This document shows positions 8,861 through 17,262 of a stretch of DNA of 64,000 bases, in pieces. A model generated the notes under the pieces. The model made no database searches, was not told where the DNA came from, and worked only from the letters and a program-made list of their open reading frames with translations. Position numbers and translations under genes: made by a program. Within the stretch, counting starts at the first letter, position 1. Each line of letters opens with the position of its first letter. The stretch is from CAIXSE01 sp040769125 (lineage in GTDB: Bacteria > Actinomycetota > Thermoleophilia > UBA2241), in contig JAXGLO010000001.1 in the NCBI GenBank assembly GCA_040769125.1, positions 372,001-436,000 on the forward strand. The letters run 5' to 3'.

Positions 8861-9898
8861 ATGATTGACGCCCCCATGCAGCTATCACTCGTCATACCTG
8901 TATACAATGAGGTTGAAAGCCTCGAGCCGCTCGTCGCTGAGATCGATGAGGCGCTCGGCCGGGGCTGCCTCTCCTACGAGATCATCTTCGTGGACGATGG
9001 CTCGGACGACGGCTCGTTCGCGGCGATGGAGCGTCTCTCCCGCGCCCGTGACGACGTTCGCGTGCTCAGGCTGCGGCGCAACTTCGGCAAGGCGGCCGCT
9101 CTCGCTCACGGGTTCGCGGCCAGCCGCGGCGACTATATCGTCACGCTCGACGGCGATCGGCAGGATGATCCTGCCGAGATCCCGAGCCTGGTCGCGCCGC
9201 TCGGGAGCGGCTACGACCTCGTCTCCGGCTGGAAGCAGAGCCGGCAGGACCCGCTCAACAAGACGGTCCCGTCCCGCTTCTTCAACTGGACGGTCCGCAC
9301 TGCCACGGGCATACCCTTGCACGACTTCAACTGTGGCCTCAAGGCCTATCGTCGCGAGGTCGTCGACACGATCCACGTCTACGGGGAGCTGCATCGCTAC
9401 ATCCCCGTCGTCGCGGCGCAGGCAGGCTTTCGGGTGACGGAGTTGCCGGTGAGCCACCGGCCGCGTACCGCGGGGCGCTCCAAGTACGGGTGGAGGCGGT
9501 ATCTGCGCGGCTACCTCGATCTCCTCACCGTCCTCTTCCTTGGCCGCTACCAGTATCGACCGCAGCACCTCTTCGGCGGGCTCGGGACGCTGCTCATCGT
9601 CGTGGGTTTCCTGATCGAGCTGTACCTGGCCTTCGACAAGATCGTGCTCGGTCACGCCATCGGCCAGCGCCCGCTCCTGCTGCTGGGCGCTCTGCTGCTC
9701 ATCGTCGGCGTGCAGCTGCTCTCGCTCGGGCTCATCGGTGAGCTTATCGCCAACTCCAGGGCCCGCCGCGGACCCGATCGCACGCAGGTGGCAGCCTTCT
9801 TCGGCCCGGGGAGTGTCGGCGCCGAGGCGTCGGGCGGACCGGTGGAGGCCGGCGCCGCAATTGCTGCTGCGCCGGCAGGCGACGCCGGCCGGCCGTGA
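8861..9898 (+). CDS. Family 2 glycosyltransferase (DPM1/ArnC/GtrB-like)
   Basis: A 345-residue membrane-bound glycosyltransferase. The GT-A start LSLVIPVYNE, the metal-binding DGDRQDDP and the conserved NCGLKAYRREV segment match polyprenyl-phosphate glycosyltransferases. Two C-terminal helices (about 235-260 and 270-300) anchor it. Such enzymes load a sugar onto undecaprenyl-phosphate for transfer outside the membrane. The start at 8861 is one of three in-frame ATGs (8849, 8861, 8876). It opens a four-gene run in which each gene overlaps the next by 4 bases. Confidence 0.88.
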   Translation: MIDAPMQLSLVIPVYNEVESLEPLVAEIDEALGRGCLSYEIIFVDDGSDDGSFAAMERLSRARDDVRVLRLRRNFGKAAALAHGFAASRGDYIVTLDGDRQDDPAEIPSLVAPLGSGYDLVSGWKQSRQDPLNKTVPSRFFNWTVRTATGIPLHDFNCGLKAYRREVVDTIHVYGELHRYIPVVAAQAGFRVTELPVSHRPRTAGRSKYGWRRYLRGYLDLLTVLFLGRYQYRPQHLFGGLGTLLIVVGFLIELYLAFDKIVLGHAIGQRPLLLLGALLLIVGVQLLSLGLIGELIANSRARRGPDRTQVAAFFGPGSVGAEASGGPVEAGAAIAAAPAGDAGRP

Positions 9899-11013
9899 CG
9901 CGCGCGGTCGCCTACTTCGGCACCTACGAGCCCACCTACCCGCGCAACGCGGTGCTGATCGCGGGCCTCCGGGAGCGTGGGGTGGTCGTGCACGAGATCC
10001 GTGCCGCCCTGCCGCCCATGGATGCGGTGGCGATGACCGGAGCGCGCGGCGCCCTGCGGCTGGGGGCGGGCATCGCGGCGGCACATCTGCGCCTGATGGC
10101 GCAGCACCGCCGCCGTCTCGAGGTCGACGCCGTCGTGGTCGGGTATCCCGGCCACTTCATGGTACCGTTCGGCCGGGTCGTCGCGGCCTGGCGGCGCGCC
10201 CGGCTCGTCTTCGACCCGCTCGTCTCTCTGGGGGACACGTTCACCGGCGATCGCGGTCTGGTCGCCTCGGGCGGGTGCAAGGCGCACGCCGTGCGCGCCG
10301 TCGATCGGGTCGCCTTCACGCTGCCCGACCTCGTGCTGGCGGATACTGAGGCCCATGCTTCCTACTACACCGGCGCGCTGGGCGTGCCGGGCAGGCGCCT
10401 TGCGGTGGTCCCGGTAGGGGCTCTGCCGGTCGAGGGGGCGACCGGCGAGGTGAGGCCGCTCGCCGACGGCGAGCCGCTCACCGTCTTCCAGTACGGCAAA
10501 TGGAGCCCGCTGCACGGAGCCGAGACGGTGCTGGCGGCCGCCGAGCTCCTCCGCGACGAGCCGTTCTGCTTCGTGCTCGCCGGCGAAGGGCAGCTCTCGG
10601 CAGCGCTGCGCCGGCGAATCGCCCAGCGAGGGCTCGTCAACGTGCGGTGGCTCGGCTCACTCTCACACGGCGAGCTGCGTGCGCGAACGCTCGCCGCAGA
10701 CGTCTGCCTCGGCGTCTTCGGCGAGTCCCACAAAGCATCCCGCGTGGTCCCCAACAAGGTGTACGATGCGCTCGCCTGCGGTCGCCCGGTGGTCACCGCC
10801 GACACGCCGGGTGCGCGGGAGCTGCTGCGCGACGGAGTCGACGCCCGCCTGACGCCGGTCGGCGACGGCGCCTCGCTGGCGGACGCGCTGCGCAGCTTGC
10901 GCGCCAACGAGGAGCGCGCCCGTCTCGCTGCGGCCGCCCTCGGGCTGTACCGGCGGGCGCTCACGCCCGCCGCCGTGGCGACCCGGCTGCTCGCCGCCCT
11001 GGAGGAGCAGTGA
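9895..11013 (+). CDS. Family 4 glycosyltransferase
   Basis: A 372-residue GT-B glycosyltransferase. The N-terminal Rossmann half opens with VAYFGTYEPTYPRNAVL. The C-terminal half has the nucleotide-sugar region VVPNKVYDALACGRPVV, the usual GT4 signature near the end, with a TADTPGARELL motif after it. The GTG at 9895 overlaps the TGA of the upstream gene. The context (polyprenyl-sugar synthase, flippase-like protein, large membrane proteins) points to cell-surface glycan assembly; the sugar is unknown. Confidence 0.85.
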   Translation: MTRAVAYFGTYEPTYPRNAVLIAGLRERGVVVHEIRAALPPMDAVAMTGARGALRLGAGIAAAHLRLMAQHRRRLEVDAVVVGYPGHFMVPFGRVVAAWRRARLVFDPLVSLGDTFTGDRGLVASGGCKAHAVRAVDRVAFTLPDLVLADTEAHASYYTGALGVPGRRLAVVPVGALPVEGATGEVRPLADGEPLTVFQYGKWSPLHGAETVLAAAELLRDEPFCFVLAGEGQLSAALRRRIAQRGLVNVRWLGSLSHGELRARTLAADVCLGVFGESHKASRVVPNKVYDALACGRPVVTADTPGARELLRDGVDARLTPVGDGASLADALRSLRANEERARLAAAALGLYRRALTPAAVATRLLAALEEQ

Positions 11014-11993
11014 GCCAGGCCTCGGGAGCGCCTCTCGCCACCGGTGAGCCCGGCGGCCGAAGCCCGGCGGGTCGCCGCTGGCTGCGCCTGCTGTTCCGTG
11101 GCGCCCAGATCGCCCTCATCGCGGCGATCGTCTACTTCCTGGTCACGTACCTGGCGCGTTCGTGGGGGAGCGTCAGGCAGTACGAGTGGAGCTTCGCGCC
11201 GGCCTGGATGGCTCTCTCGGCCGTCGCCTTCCTCATCTTCTACCTCATGCAGGGCATCGCCTGGTGGCTCGTCCTGCGGGGCTTCGCTCTGCGCGTCGGC
11301 CTGGCCGTCTCGCTGTCCACCTGGGGCAAGTCGATCGTCGCGCGGTATGTGCCGGGGAGCGTTTTCATGTTCGTGGGCCGCGCCTGGTTGAGCCATCGGC
11401 ATGGCCTGCCGGTGGATCGGGTCAGCGCGGCCATGGTCTACGAGCAGGCGCTGGGGCTCTGCTCGGCGCTCGTGACTGTCGCCGCGCTGTTCCCCTTCTG
11501 GGAGTACGAGAAGAGGGCGACGGCGCTCAGCCTGCTCGCCGTCCCCGTGTTCGTCGCGCTGCTTCATCCGCGTGTCTTCCTGCCGCTCGCGAGGTGGGGG
11601 CTGCGTCTGCTGCGGCGGCCTCCGCTTGAGGCTACGCTCGGCTTCGGCAGAGTTCTCGCCCTTCTCGTCTTCTTCGTAGCGTCGTGGTTCGTGGCCGGGG
11701 TCGGCGCCTGGTCGCTCGCCCGGGCCGTCGCCGATCCCGGGGCAGGGGCACTGCCGTTCGTCACCGTTGCCTACGCCTTCGCCTATGTTGCGGGCATGGC
11801 CGCCTTCATCTTCCCGAGCGGCATCGGCGTGCGTGAGGCCGTGCTCACGGCTTCACTCGCCCGGCGTCTGCCGGGCGGTGTGGCTCTCGCCTGGGCTCTT
11901 CTCCTGCGCCTGTGGGTGACGGCCGTCGAGCTCGTGTTCGTGGGCCTGGTGGTATTGATCGAGCGACTGGTTCGTCGCGAGGGCTCCGCATGA
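11010..11993 (+). CDS. Lysylphosphatidylglycerol-synthase-TM/UPF0104-like membrane protein
   Basis: A 327-residue polytopic protein with about eight helices, starting at residue 30. The motifs YVPGSVFMFVGRAW and FIFPSGIGVREAVL match the flippase-like membrane domain of lysylphosphatidylglycerol synthases and UPF0104 proteins found beside glycosyltransferases. There is no aminoacyl-transfer domain, so a lipid or glycolipid translocation role is inferred. The GTG at 11010 overlaps the preceding stop; the end overlaps the next ATG. Confidence 0.75.
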   Translation: MSQASGAPLATGEPGGRSPAGRRWLRLLFRGAQIALIAAIVYFLVTYLARSWGSVRQYEWSFAPAWMALSAVAFLIFYLMQGIAWWLVLRGFALRVGLAVSLSTWGKSIVARYVPGSVFMFVGRAWLSHRHGLPVDRVSAAMVYEQALGLCSALVTVAALFPFWEYEKRATALSLLAVPVFVALLHPRVFLPLARWGLRLLRRPPLEATLGFGRVLALLVFFVASWFVAGVGAWSLARAVADPGAGALPFVTVAYAFAYVAGMAAFIFPSGIGVREAVLTASLARRLPGGVALAWALLLRLWVTAVELVFVGLVVLIERLVRREGSA

Positions 11994-13540
11994 GCCGACT
12001 GCTCTCCCTTCTCCCTGTGAGGCCCGTGACGGAGCCGGCCGACGAGGAGCGCCGGCGCCTCTTCCGCCGCCACGCCCTGTATGTGATCGCCGCTGCGGCG
12101 GCCTTCGCCCTGATTTACGCCGTCCTTTCGTGGCTCAAGTACCGTGCCTACATGGACGCTCGCTTCGACCTCGGCAACATGGTGCAGGCGGTCCACAACA
12201 CGGCGCACGGCCACTTCCTCGAGATCACGACTGGGGAGGCCGTGCCCCGGCAGATCTCTCGTCTGGGGTCGCACGTCGATCCCATCCTGGCGCTCTTCGC
12301 GCTGCCGTGGCTGGTGTGGCCCAGCCCGGTGATGCTGCTCGTGCTCCAGGCGGTGATCGTGGCCACGGGCGCCTGGCCGGTGTACCGGCTCGCCGAGCGG
12401 GTCACGCGCAGCGCGCGTGCGGGCGCCCTGCTCGCCGGCGCGTACCTCCTTTATCCGGCGACGGGCTACCTCGTCCTCAACGAGTTCCATCCCGTCGCCC
12501 TCGCGACACCGCTCCTTCTCTGGGCCTTTCTCTTCATGGAGGAGGCCCGCTGGTGGCGGGCGGCGGCGTTTCTGGTGCTGGCCGCCGCCTGCAAGGAGAC
12601 GGTTCCTCTGGCGATCGCGACCATGGGCGTGTACTTCGCCGTGCGCAAACGTTCGTGGCGGCCGCTCCTCGTCACTGCGGCCGCGGCAGCCTACTTCGTG
12701 GTCGCGGTGTGGGTGATCATCCCCCACTTCCATGGGTCCCAGAGCGCGTTTGTCGCACGGTACGGCGACTACGGCGCCGGCACCGGCGAGATCGCGCGCA
12801 CGGCTCTGGCGAACCCATTGCGGACGGTGAGCGATCTTTGCTCGGCCTCCAACATCGTGTACTGGCTGAAGTTGCTCTGGCCGCTCGGCTTCGCGCCGCT
12901 TCTGAGCCCGCTGACGCTACTCGTCTCGCTGCCGGAGATCCTGCTCAACGGCCTCTCGTCGACGGTCTTCCAGCGCGACATTCGCTTCCACTACACGGCT
13001 GTTGAGATCCCCTTCCTGGTTGCCGCCGCCGTTCTCGGGTTGATGCGCCTCTGGCGCTGGCTCGGCGGCGGCTTTCGCCGGGCCGAGCACGAAATGGCGG
13101 GCCAGCGCCTTACGCGTGAGGCGCTGGCGCTCGCGGTGCTGGCCCTGGCCCTGGCCGGGAATTACTTCATGGGCCCCTTGCCGTTCTCGCTGCCGGGGGC
13201 GCTGTACGGTGGCGGTGCCTATGTGAAGAGCGCTCACGCCGAGGTGCTCGACGAGGCTGTTGCCCTCATTCCTGAGGGCGCTGTCGTCTCGGTCAATAAC
13301 AACGTCGGCGCCCAGCTCGCCGCGCGCAGGGTCTCGTATGTCTTCCCGTATTACGAGGGGGCCGACTGGGTCGTCGTCGACCAGCGGCGGCCGTTCGTCT
13401 ACGACCGGGAGAACCCGCGACTGCACCAGCTCGTGCTCATGCGGCTGGCGATCGACACACGTTTCCGCTCGGTCTTCGCCGAAGACGGCGTGCACGTCTT
13501 CCGGCGCGTGGGGTCGCGACCGCCTACGACACCCAACTGA
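11990..13540 (+). CDS. DUF2079 polytopic membrane protein (GT-C-like)
   Basis: A 516-residue membrane protein with about ten helices. The N-terminal FDLGNMVQAVHNTAHGH segment, LGSHVDPILAL and the PATGYLVLNEFHPVALATP stretch are typical of DUF2079 proteins, relatives of GT-C glycosyltransferases. The C-terminal soluble part includes EGADWVVVDQRRPF. It is the last gene of the overlapping run begun at 8861 and overlaps the opposite-strand gene by 17 bases at the stop codons. The substrate is unknown. Confidence 0.8.
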   Translation: MSRLLSLLPVRPVTEPADEERRRLFRRHALYVIAAAAAFALIYAVLSWLKYRAYMDARFDLGNMVQAVHNTAHGHFLEITTGEAVPRQISRLGSHVDPILALFALPWLVWPSPVMLLVLQAVIVATGAWPVYRLAERVTRSARAGALLAGAYLLYPATGYLVLNEFHPVALATPLLLWAFLFMEEARWWRAAAFLVLAAACKETVPLAIATMGVYFAVRKRSWRPLLVTAAAAAYFVVAVWVIIPHFHGSQSAFVARYGDYGAGTGEIARTALANPLRTVSDLCSASNIVYWLKLLWPLGFAPLLSPLTLLVSLPEILLNGLSSTVFQRDIRFHYTAVEIPFLVAAAVLGLMRLWRWLGGGFRRAEHEMAGQRLTREALALAVLALALAGNYFMGPLPFSLPGALYGGGAYVKSAHAEVLDEAVALIPEGAVVSVNNNVGAQLAARRVSYVFPYYEGADWVVVDQRRPFVYDRENPRLHQLVLMRLAIDTRFRSVFAEDGVHVFRRVGSRPPTTPN

Positions 13541-14807
13541 AGACGGCGAACTTGCCGGTGAGCACCACGAGGAGGATGGTGCCGACGATCAGCACGGTGG
13601 TGTGGAGACGTGGCTTGTCACGTGTCCAGAGAGCAAGCGCGACGTAGAGCGGGAAGGTCGTGAGCGCGAACCGCGGGTAGGACATGAGCGGCACTACGCT
13701 CGAGGGGAAGAAGAGCGGATAGGCGAGCGCTGCCAGTGCGTACCAGGAGTAGGCGCGCGGCAGGCGGCGGGCGCCGTACCAGAGCAGCAGCGCCGCCGGC
13801 ACGAAAAACGCGAGGTTGATCAGGTTGTTGACGGCGTGGCCGAGCCCGAGTGTGGCCGGCTCGAGCCGGCTGGCGAAGTGCGAGATCCCGTACCAGACGA
13901 GCTGGGCGCACCCCCACACGCCGGCGGCGATTCCCTTGGCGACGGCGTAGTTGGGGGCCGCCGGGCTTCGGTGCCACGCCGCCTGCGCCGTGGAGAAGAG
14001 CAGCGGCTTGCCGAAGGTGAGGCTGAGATACGCCATCCAGATGAGCAGGCCCTCAACGACCATCAGGAGATTGGCGACCTTGCTGTCGGTGCGCCACAAC
14101 CGCCAGCCACGCTGCTCGTAGTAGTAATAGGCCATCGGCACGAGGAGCAGGACGCCGGTGCTGCGCGTAAGGGTTGCGAGAAGGCCGGCAAGGCCCGCGA
14201 GCCGCCAGCGGCCCTCGCGGGCGAAGACGAAGCACGCCAGCGACAGCATCAGGAAGAGCGACTCGGTGTAGACGGCCTGCAGGAAGAACGAGAGCGGGCC
14301 GAGGGCAAGGAAGATCACTGCGCGGGAGGCGATTACTTCGTCGAAGTCCGAGCGCACCAGGCGGTATAGCAGCCAGACGCAACCGGTGTAGCAGATCAGC
14401 GAGATGACTACGCCGGTGATCACAAGGTTGTTGCTGAAGAGTATGCCCACCCAGCGCAGCAGCAGGGGATAGAGCGGGAAGAAGGCGGTGCTGCCGTCGC
14501 CGTCGGCGTAGCCGCTGGTGGCGATCTTGATGAACCAGACGCCGTCCCAGTGGGCCCAGGGGTTGAGGAGCCGCCCGAGGAAGCCGTGGAATACCTCGGC
14601 ACGGGCCGGGAAACGCCACCCCGGGGGCAGCTCGAGGACGCCGATGGCGGAGATCGCCGCGAATGCGGCTACGAAGATGAGCAGGCGGCTGCCGACTGCG
14701 GCGAGCAAGGCTCGCGTGAGCGGAGCGGAGGTCTTGGCCGTCGGCGCCGCTGGCTCTTGGGCGGCAGCCGTCTGCGGGCCGTCAGACAGCGCCGCCCGCC
14801 TCCTCAC
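13524..14807 (-). CDS. PIG-V-like mannosyltransferase family membrane protein
   Basis: A 427-residue polytopic protein resembling bacterial relatives of PIG-V, a GT-C enzyme that uses polyprenyl-phosphate mannose. The luminal-type motif WAHWDGVWFIKIATSGY carries the HWD residues expected for the first loop, and FFPLYPLLLRWVG and VYTESLFLMLSL follow in family order. About ten helices are apparent. The GTG at 14807 has GGAGAGG upstream. It overlaps the end of the MscS gene by 26 bases and probably shares its transcript. Confidence 0.8.
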   Translation of the reverse strand: MRRRAALSDGPQTAAAQEPAAPTAKTSAPLTRALLAAVGSRLLIFVAAFAAISAIGVLELPPGWRFPARAEVFHGFLGRLLNPWAHWDGVWFIKIATSGYADGDGSTAFFPLYPLLLRWVGILFSNNLVITGVVISLICYTGCVWLLYRLVRSDFDEVIASRAVIFLALGPLSFFLQAVYTESLFLMLSLACFVFAREGRWRLAGLAGLLATLTRSTGVLLLVPMAYYYYEQRGWRLWRTDSKVANLLMVVEGLLIWMAYLSLTFGKPLLFSTAQAAWHRSPAAPNYAVAKGIAAGVWGCAQLVWYGISHFASRLEPATLGLGHAVNNLINLAFFVPAALLLWYGARRLPRAYSWYALAALAYPLFFPSSVVPLMSYPRFALTTFPLYVALALWTRDKPRLHTTVLIVGTILLVVLTGKFAVFSWVS

Positions 14808-15633
14808 TGCGCGCCTCTCCGGAGTCTGCCCCGGATGCCGGCGCTATGGCTCGGTCCTCGCGCAGTCGCCGCTGGATCTGGCGGCGCAGCTCCCCGGCTA
14901 CGGCCGTGCGTGCCTTGGGATTGGGCGCCCATGCGTGCAGGCGCAGCGCCGTCGAGCTGAGTCTGAGGCTTGCGACTTCGACGGAGTTGGTGCAGCCCTC
15001 GGGCGGCGGCGCCACGGCGTCCGCCAGCGCGAGGAGTCTCTCGCTGGCCGTCTCCACGGCAGCGTCAGGCGGGAGTTCGAGGTCGATCACGATCGTGCTG
15101 TGGGGGGAACTCAGCGAGTAGTTCTGCACCGTCTGACTCGCGAAGACCTCGTTGGGGATCACCACCCGGCCTTCGTCGGTTGTACGGATGAACGTGTAAG
15201 TGAGCGAGATCTTCTCGACGATGCCCTCCACATCGCCAACGCTGATGTAGTCGTTGAGGCGCACCGGTTGCGAGAAGGCGATCATCACGCCGCTGACGAG
15301 ATTGGCGATCGGCGCCCGCGCGGCGATGCCGAGGATCGCAGCGAGGATGGCGGCGGAAGCGAGCATTGTCTGCGCGATGGCGCCCACCGTCCGGAACTGC
15401 AGCAGGGCGATGGCGACGCCGACGAAGAGGATGGTGGCAACGATCAGCCGGCGGATCATCGTGTAGCGGGTGCGCTCGGAGGGGTCAGGGGATCTGCCGG
15501 TCAGCCGTTCCTGCACCGTGTCACGGCGCTTGAGCAGAGTACCGACGACACGGGCCAGCACGGTCGCGATCAGGATGTACAGGAGCGCCCTGAACCAGGA
15601 CGTTTCGTGGACAGCGACGGCGACGATGCCCAT
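14782..15633 (-). CDS. Small-conductance mechanosensitive channel (MscS family)
   Basis: A 283-residue MscS-type channel. Three helices occupy roughly residues 10-110. The pore helix is followed by GIAARAPIANLVSGVMIAF, then the beta-domain segment VRLNDYISVGDVEGIVEKISLTYTFIRT and PNEVFASQTVQNYS, the core family signature. It opens under membrane tension to release solutes in osmotic down-shock. GAGAGGAGC lies upstream of ATG 15633. The next upstream gene ends 13 bases away, so these genes form one leftward operon. Confidence 0.9.
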   Translation of the reverse strand: MGIVAVAVHETSWFRALLYILIATVLARVVGTLLKRRDTVQERLTGRSPDPSERTRYTMIRRLIVATILFVGVAIALLQFRTVGAIAQTMLASAAILAAILGIAARAPIANLVSGVMIAFSQPVRLNDYISVGDVEGIVEKISLTYTFIRTTDEGRVVIPNEVFASQTVQNYSLSSPHSTIVIDLELPPDAAVETASERLLALADAVAPPPEGCTNSVEVASLRLSSTALRLHAWAPNPKARTAVAGELRRQIQRRLREDRAIAPASGADSGEARSEEAGGAV

Positions 15634-15646
15634 CAGGGGGCTCCTC

Positions 15647-16195
15647 TCACGGCGTTTGCGCGGGAGACGACGTGGCCGGGGGCGTCGGCGAGGGCGTGGC
15701 TGGCGGGTGCACCTGAGACGGCAGCAGATCGTCGCGCACGTCGTAGAGCCGGCGTCCGGTGGCGTAGTCAAGGAGCAGGACGACCTTGTCGTTGTGCCCG
15801 GGGAGCGTGTGGATCGCGCCCTGCACCTGCCAGATGAATCGGTAGCTGGGAACCACGGTGGCCGTCACGGTGCGGTCGTCGATGCGCTGTGTAAGGACGT
15901 ACGGGGCGCCCCGCTCGACGAGGAGAAGCTGAACCTCGCGAGCCTCGACTGCGGTGCCGCTCAGGAGCCAGTCGGCCTTGCGCAGGGCCATGCCGGAGGT
16001 CTTGAGCTGCGAGTCGCCCGGGACGCGCAGCGCTGCGAGGGCGAACGACCAGCCGCGCCATGGGTGCGTGATGAATTCGCCTCTCTGCACGGGCGCCGTA
16101 TAGCGGTAGGCGGCCAGCGCCGGCAGCGCCAGGACGACGAGCACGATGACCGCGACGGCCACGAAGAGCGTTTTCTTGCTGCGGATAGGGATCAA
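15647..16195 (-). CDS. Single-pass membrane-anchored hypothetical protein
   Basis: A 182-residue protein I do not recognise. A basic tip and a helix at residues 8-29 (TLFVAVAVIVLVVLALPAL) anchor a 120-residue extracytoplasmic domain ending in a Pro/Thr/Ser tail. The domain contains VLTQRIDDRTVTATVVPSYRFIW-like beta-rich sequence and no cysteines or catalytic motif. It lies 13 bases before the MscS gene and so may share its operon. Confidence 0.7.
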   Translation of the reverse strand: MIPIRSKKTLFVAVAVIVLVVLALPALAAYRYTAPVQRGEFITHPWRGWSFALAALRVPGDSQLKTSGMALRKADWLLSGTAVEAREVQLLLVERGAPYVLTQRIDDRTVTATVVPSYRFIWQVQGAIHTLPGHNDKVVLLLDYATGRRLYDVRDDLLPSQVHPPATPSPTPPATSSPAQTP

Positions 16196-16238
16196 GGCCA
16201 GACCTTCGCGAGAATCCTCCCGGGAGTCGCCGAGGGTG

Positions 16239-17066
16239 TCAAACGCTGCCGGCGGTGCCCGGCAGGGCGTCGCAGGTGTCGATGACGGCGCCGTCAGGCA
16301 TCACGTATGACGGCGGAAAGATGCTCCGGGCGGCTGCGCCGAGGGCGGTGCGGTAGGACTCGTCGAGCAGCGGGTTGAGGTGCATCAGCACGAGCCTGCC
16401 CACCCCCGCAGCCTTCGCGATCTGGGCGACCGCGGAGACTTCGCTGTGCGCGGCGCAGCCGGCCTGCTGCGAGGCGGGCAGCGCCGCGGTGCGTGCGTCG
16501 GCCGCGTTGTACCAGGCTTCGTGCAGCAGGAGGTCGGCGTCGGCGGCGAACGTCGCCGTGGCCGGGTCGGCGGGCGTGTCGGTGGCGAGCACGAAGGCGT
16601 CGTCGAGCCGGTAGGCCACGCTCACGTCTGAGTGTTGCTGGGCGCGCACGCGGATGGTGTGGCCGGCCACGTGATTCACGCCCTCTTTCACCTCTTCCAG
16701 GCGCAGATCTCCCATGTCCTCCCAGTTGCGCGGGTTGTAGGGGCGGCGCAGCAGCCCTGCGAGGGCGCGCTCAGGATCGACGCCGGTGAGGCCGGCTTTG
16801 GCCGCGTGGACGACGACCTCGCGGCCGGGGAGCACTCCGGAGAGGTAGGCGAGGCCGCAGGTGTGGTCGAGGTGGAAGTGCGTGAGGAAGAGGTGGACCA
16901 TCTGGGCGCCGTCGAGAAGCGCGGCTTGAGCGGGCTCGATCAGGCGTCGCAGGCCGGTGCCCGCATCGAAGATGAGAAGAGCTGAGCCCGAGCGGCAGGC
17001 GACGCACGTCGTCTCTCGCGCTTCGCCGGGCATCCAGCCCATGGTCCCGAGCAAAGTTACCTGCAC
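16239..17066 (-). CDS. MBL-fold metal-dependent hydrolase (RNase Z-like)
   Basis: A 275-residue metallo-beta-lactamase-fold protein. The dimetal motif is THFHLDHTCG; further ligands are the Asp in LATDTPAD and histidines in LLHEAWY and LVLMHLNP. The layout resembles RNase Z-like and phosphodiesterase-type MBL proteins, but the substrate cannot be set. I use the GTG at 17066 (VQVTLLGTMGW) because the ORF upstream of it is shadow sequence of the divergent MFS gene. It ends 44 bases from the neighbouring membrane-protein gene. Confidence 0.82.
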   Translation of the reverse strand: MQVTLLGTMGWMPGEARETTCVACRSGSALLIFDAGTGLRRLIEPAQAALLDGAQMVHLFLTHFHLDHTCGLAYLSGVLPGREVVVHAAKAGLTGVDPERALAGLLRRPYNPRNWEDMGDLRLEEVKEGVNHVAGHTIRVRAQQHSDVSVAYRLDDAFVLATDTPADPATATFAADADLLLHEAWYNAADARTAALPASQQAGCAAHSEVSAVAQIAKAAGVGRLVLMHLNPLLDESYRTALGAAARSIFPPSYVMPDGAVIDTCDALPGTAGSV

Positions 17067-17262
17067 AGTGGCGTCACCCCCGGGGATGGTCGGCGCGTCC
17101 TCACGCGTCGAGCGGCTGATCAGGTGCCTCGGCGCCGTCGATGTCGGCAGTATACCTCCGTCGGCGGGCGCGGGATACATCAGCGAGCAGATGAAGGCGC
17201 TCGTCCTGCGGAGAGCGGCGGCTTGTCGGGCCGCTCTGCCGAATGGCCTGTACGATGCCGTC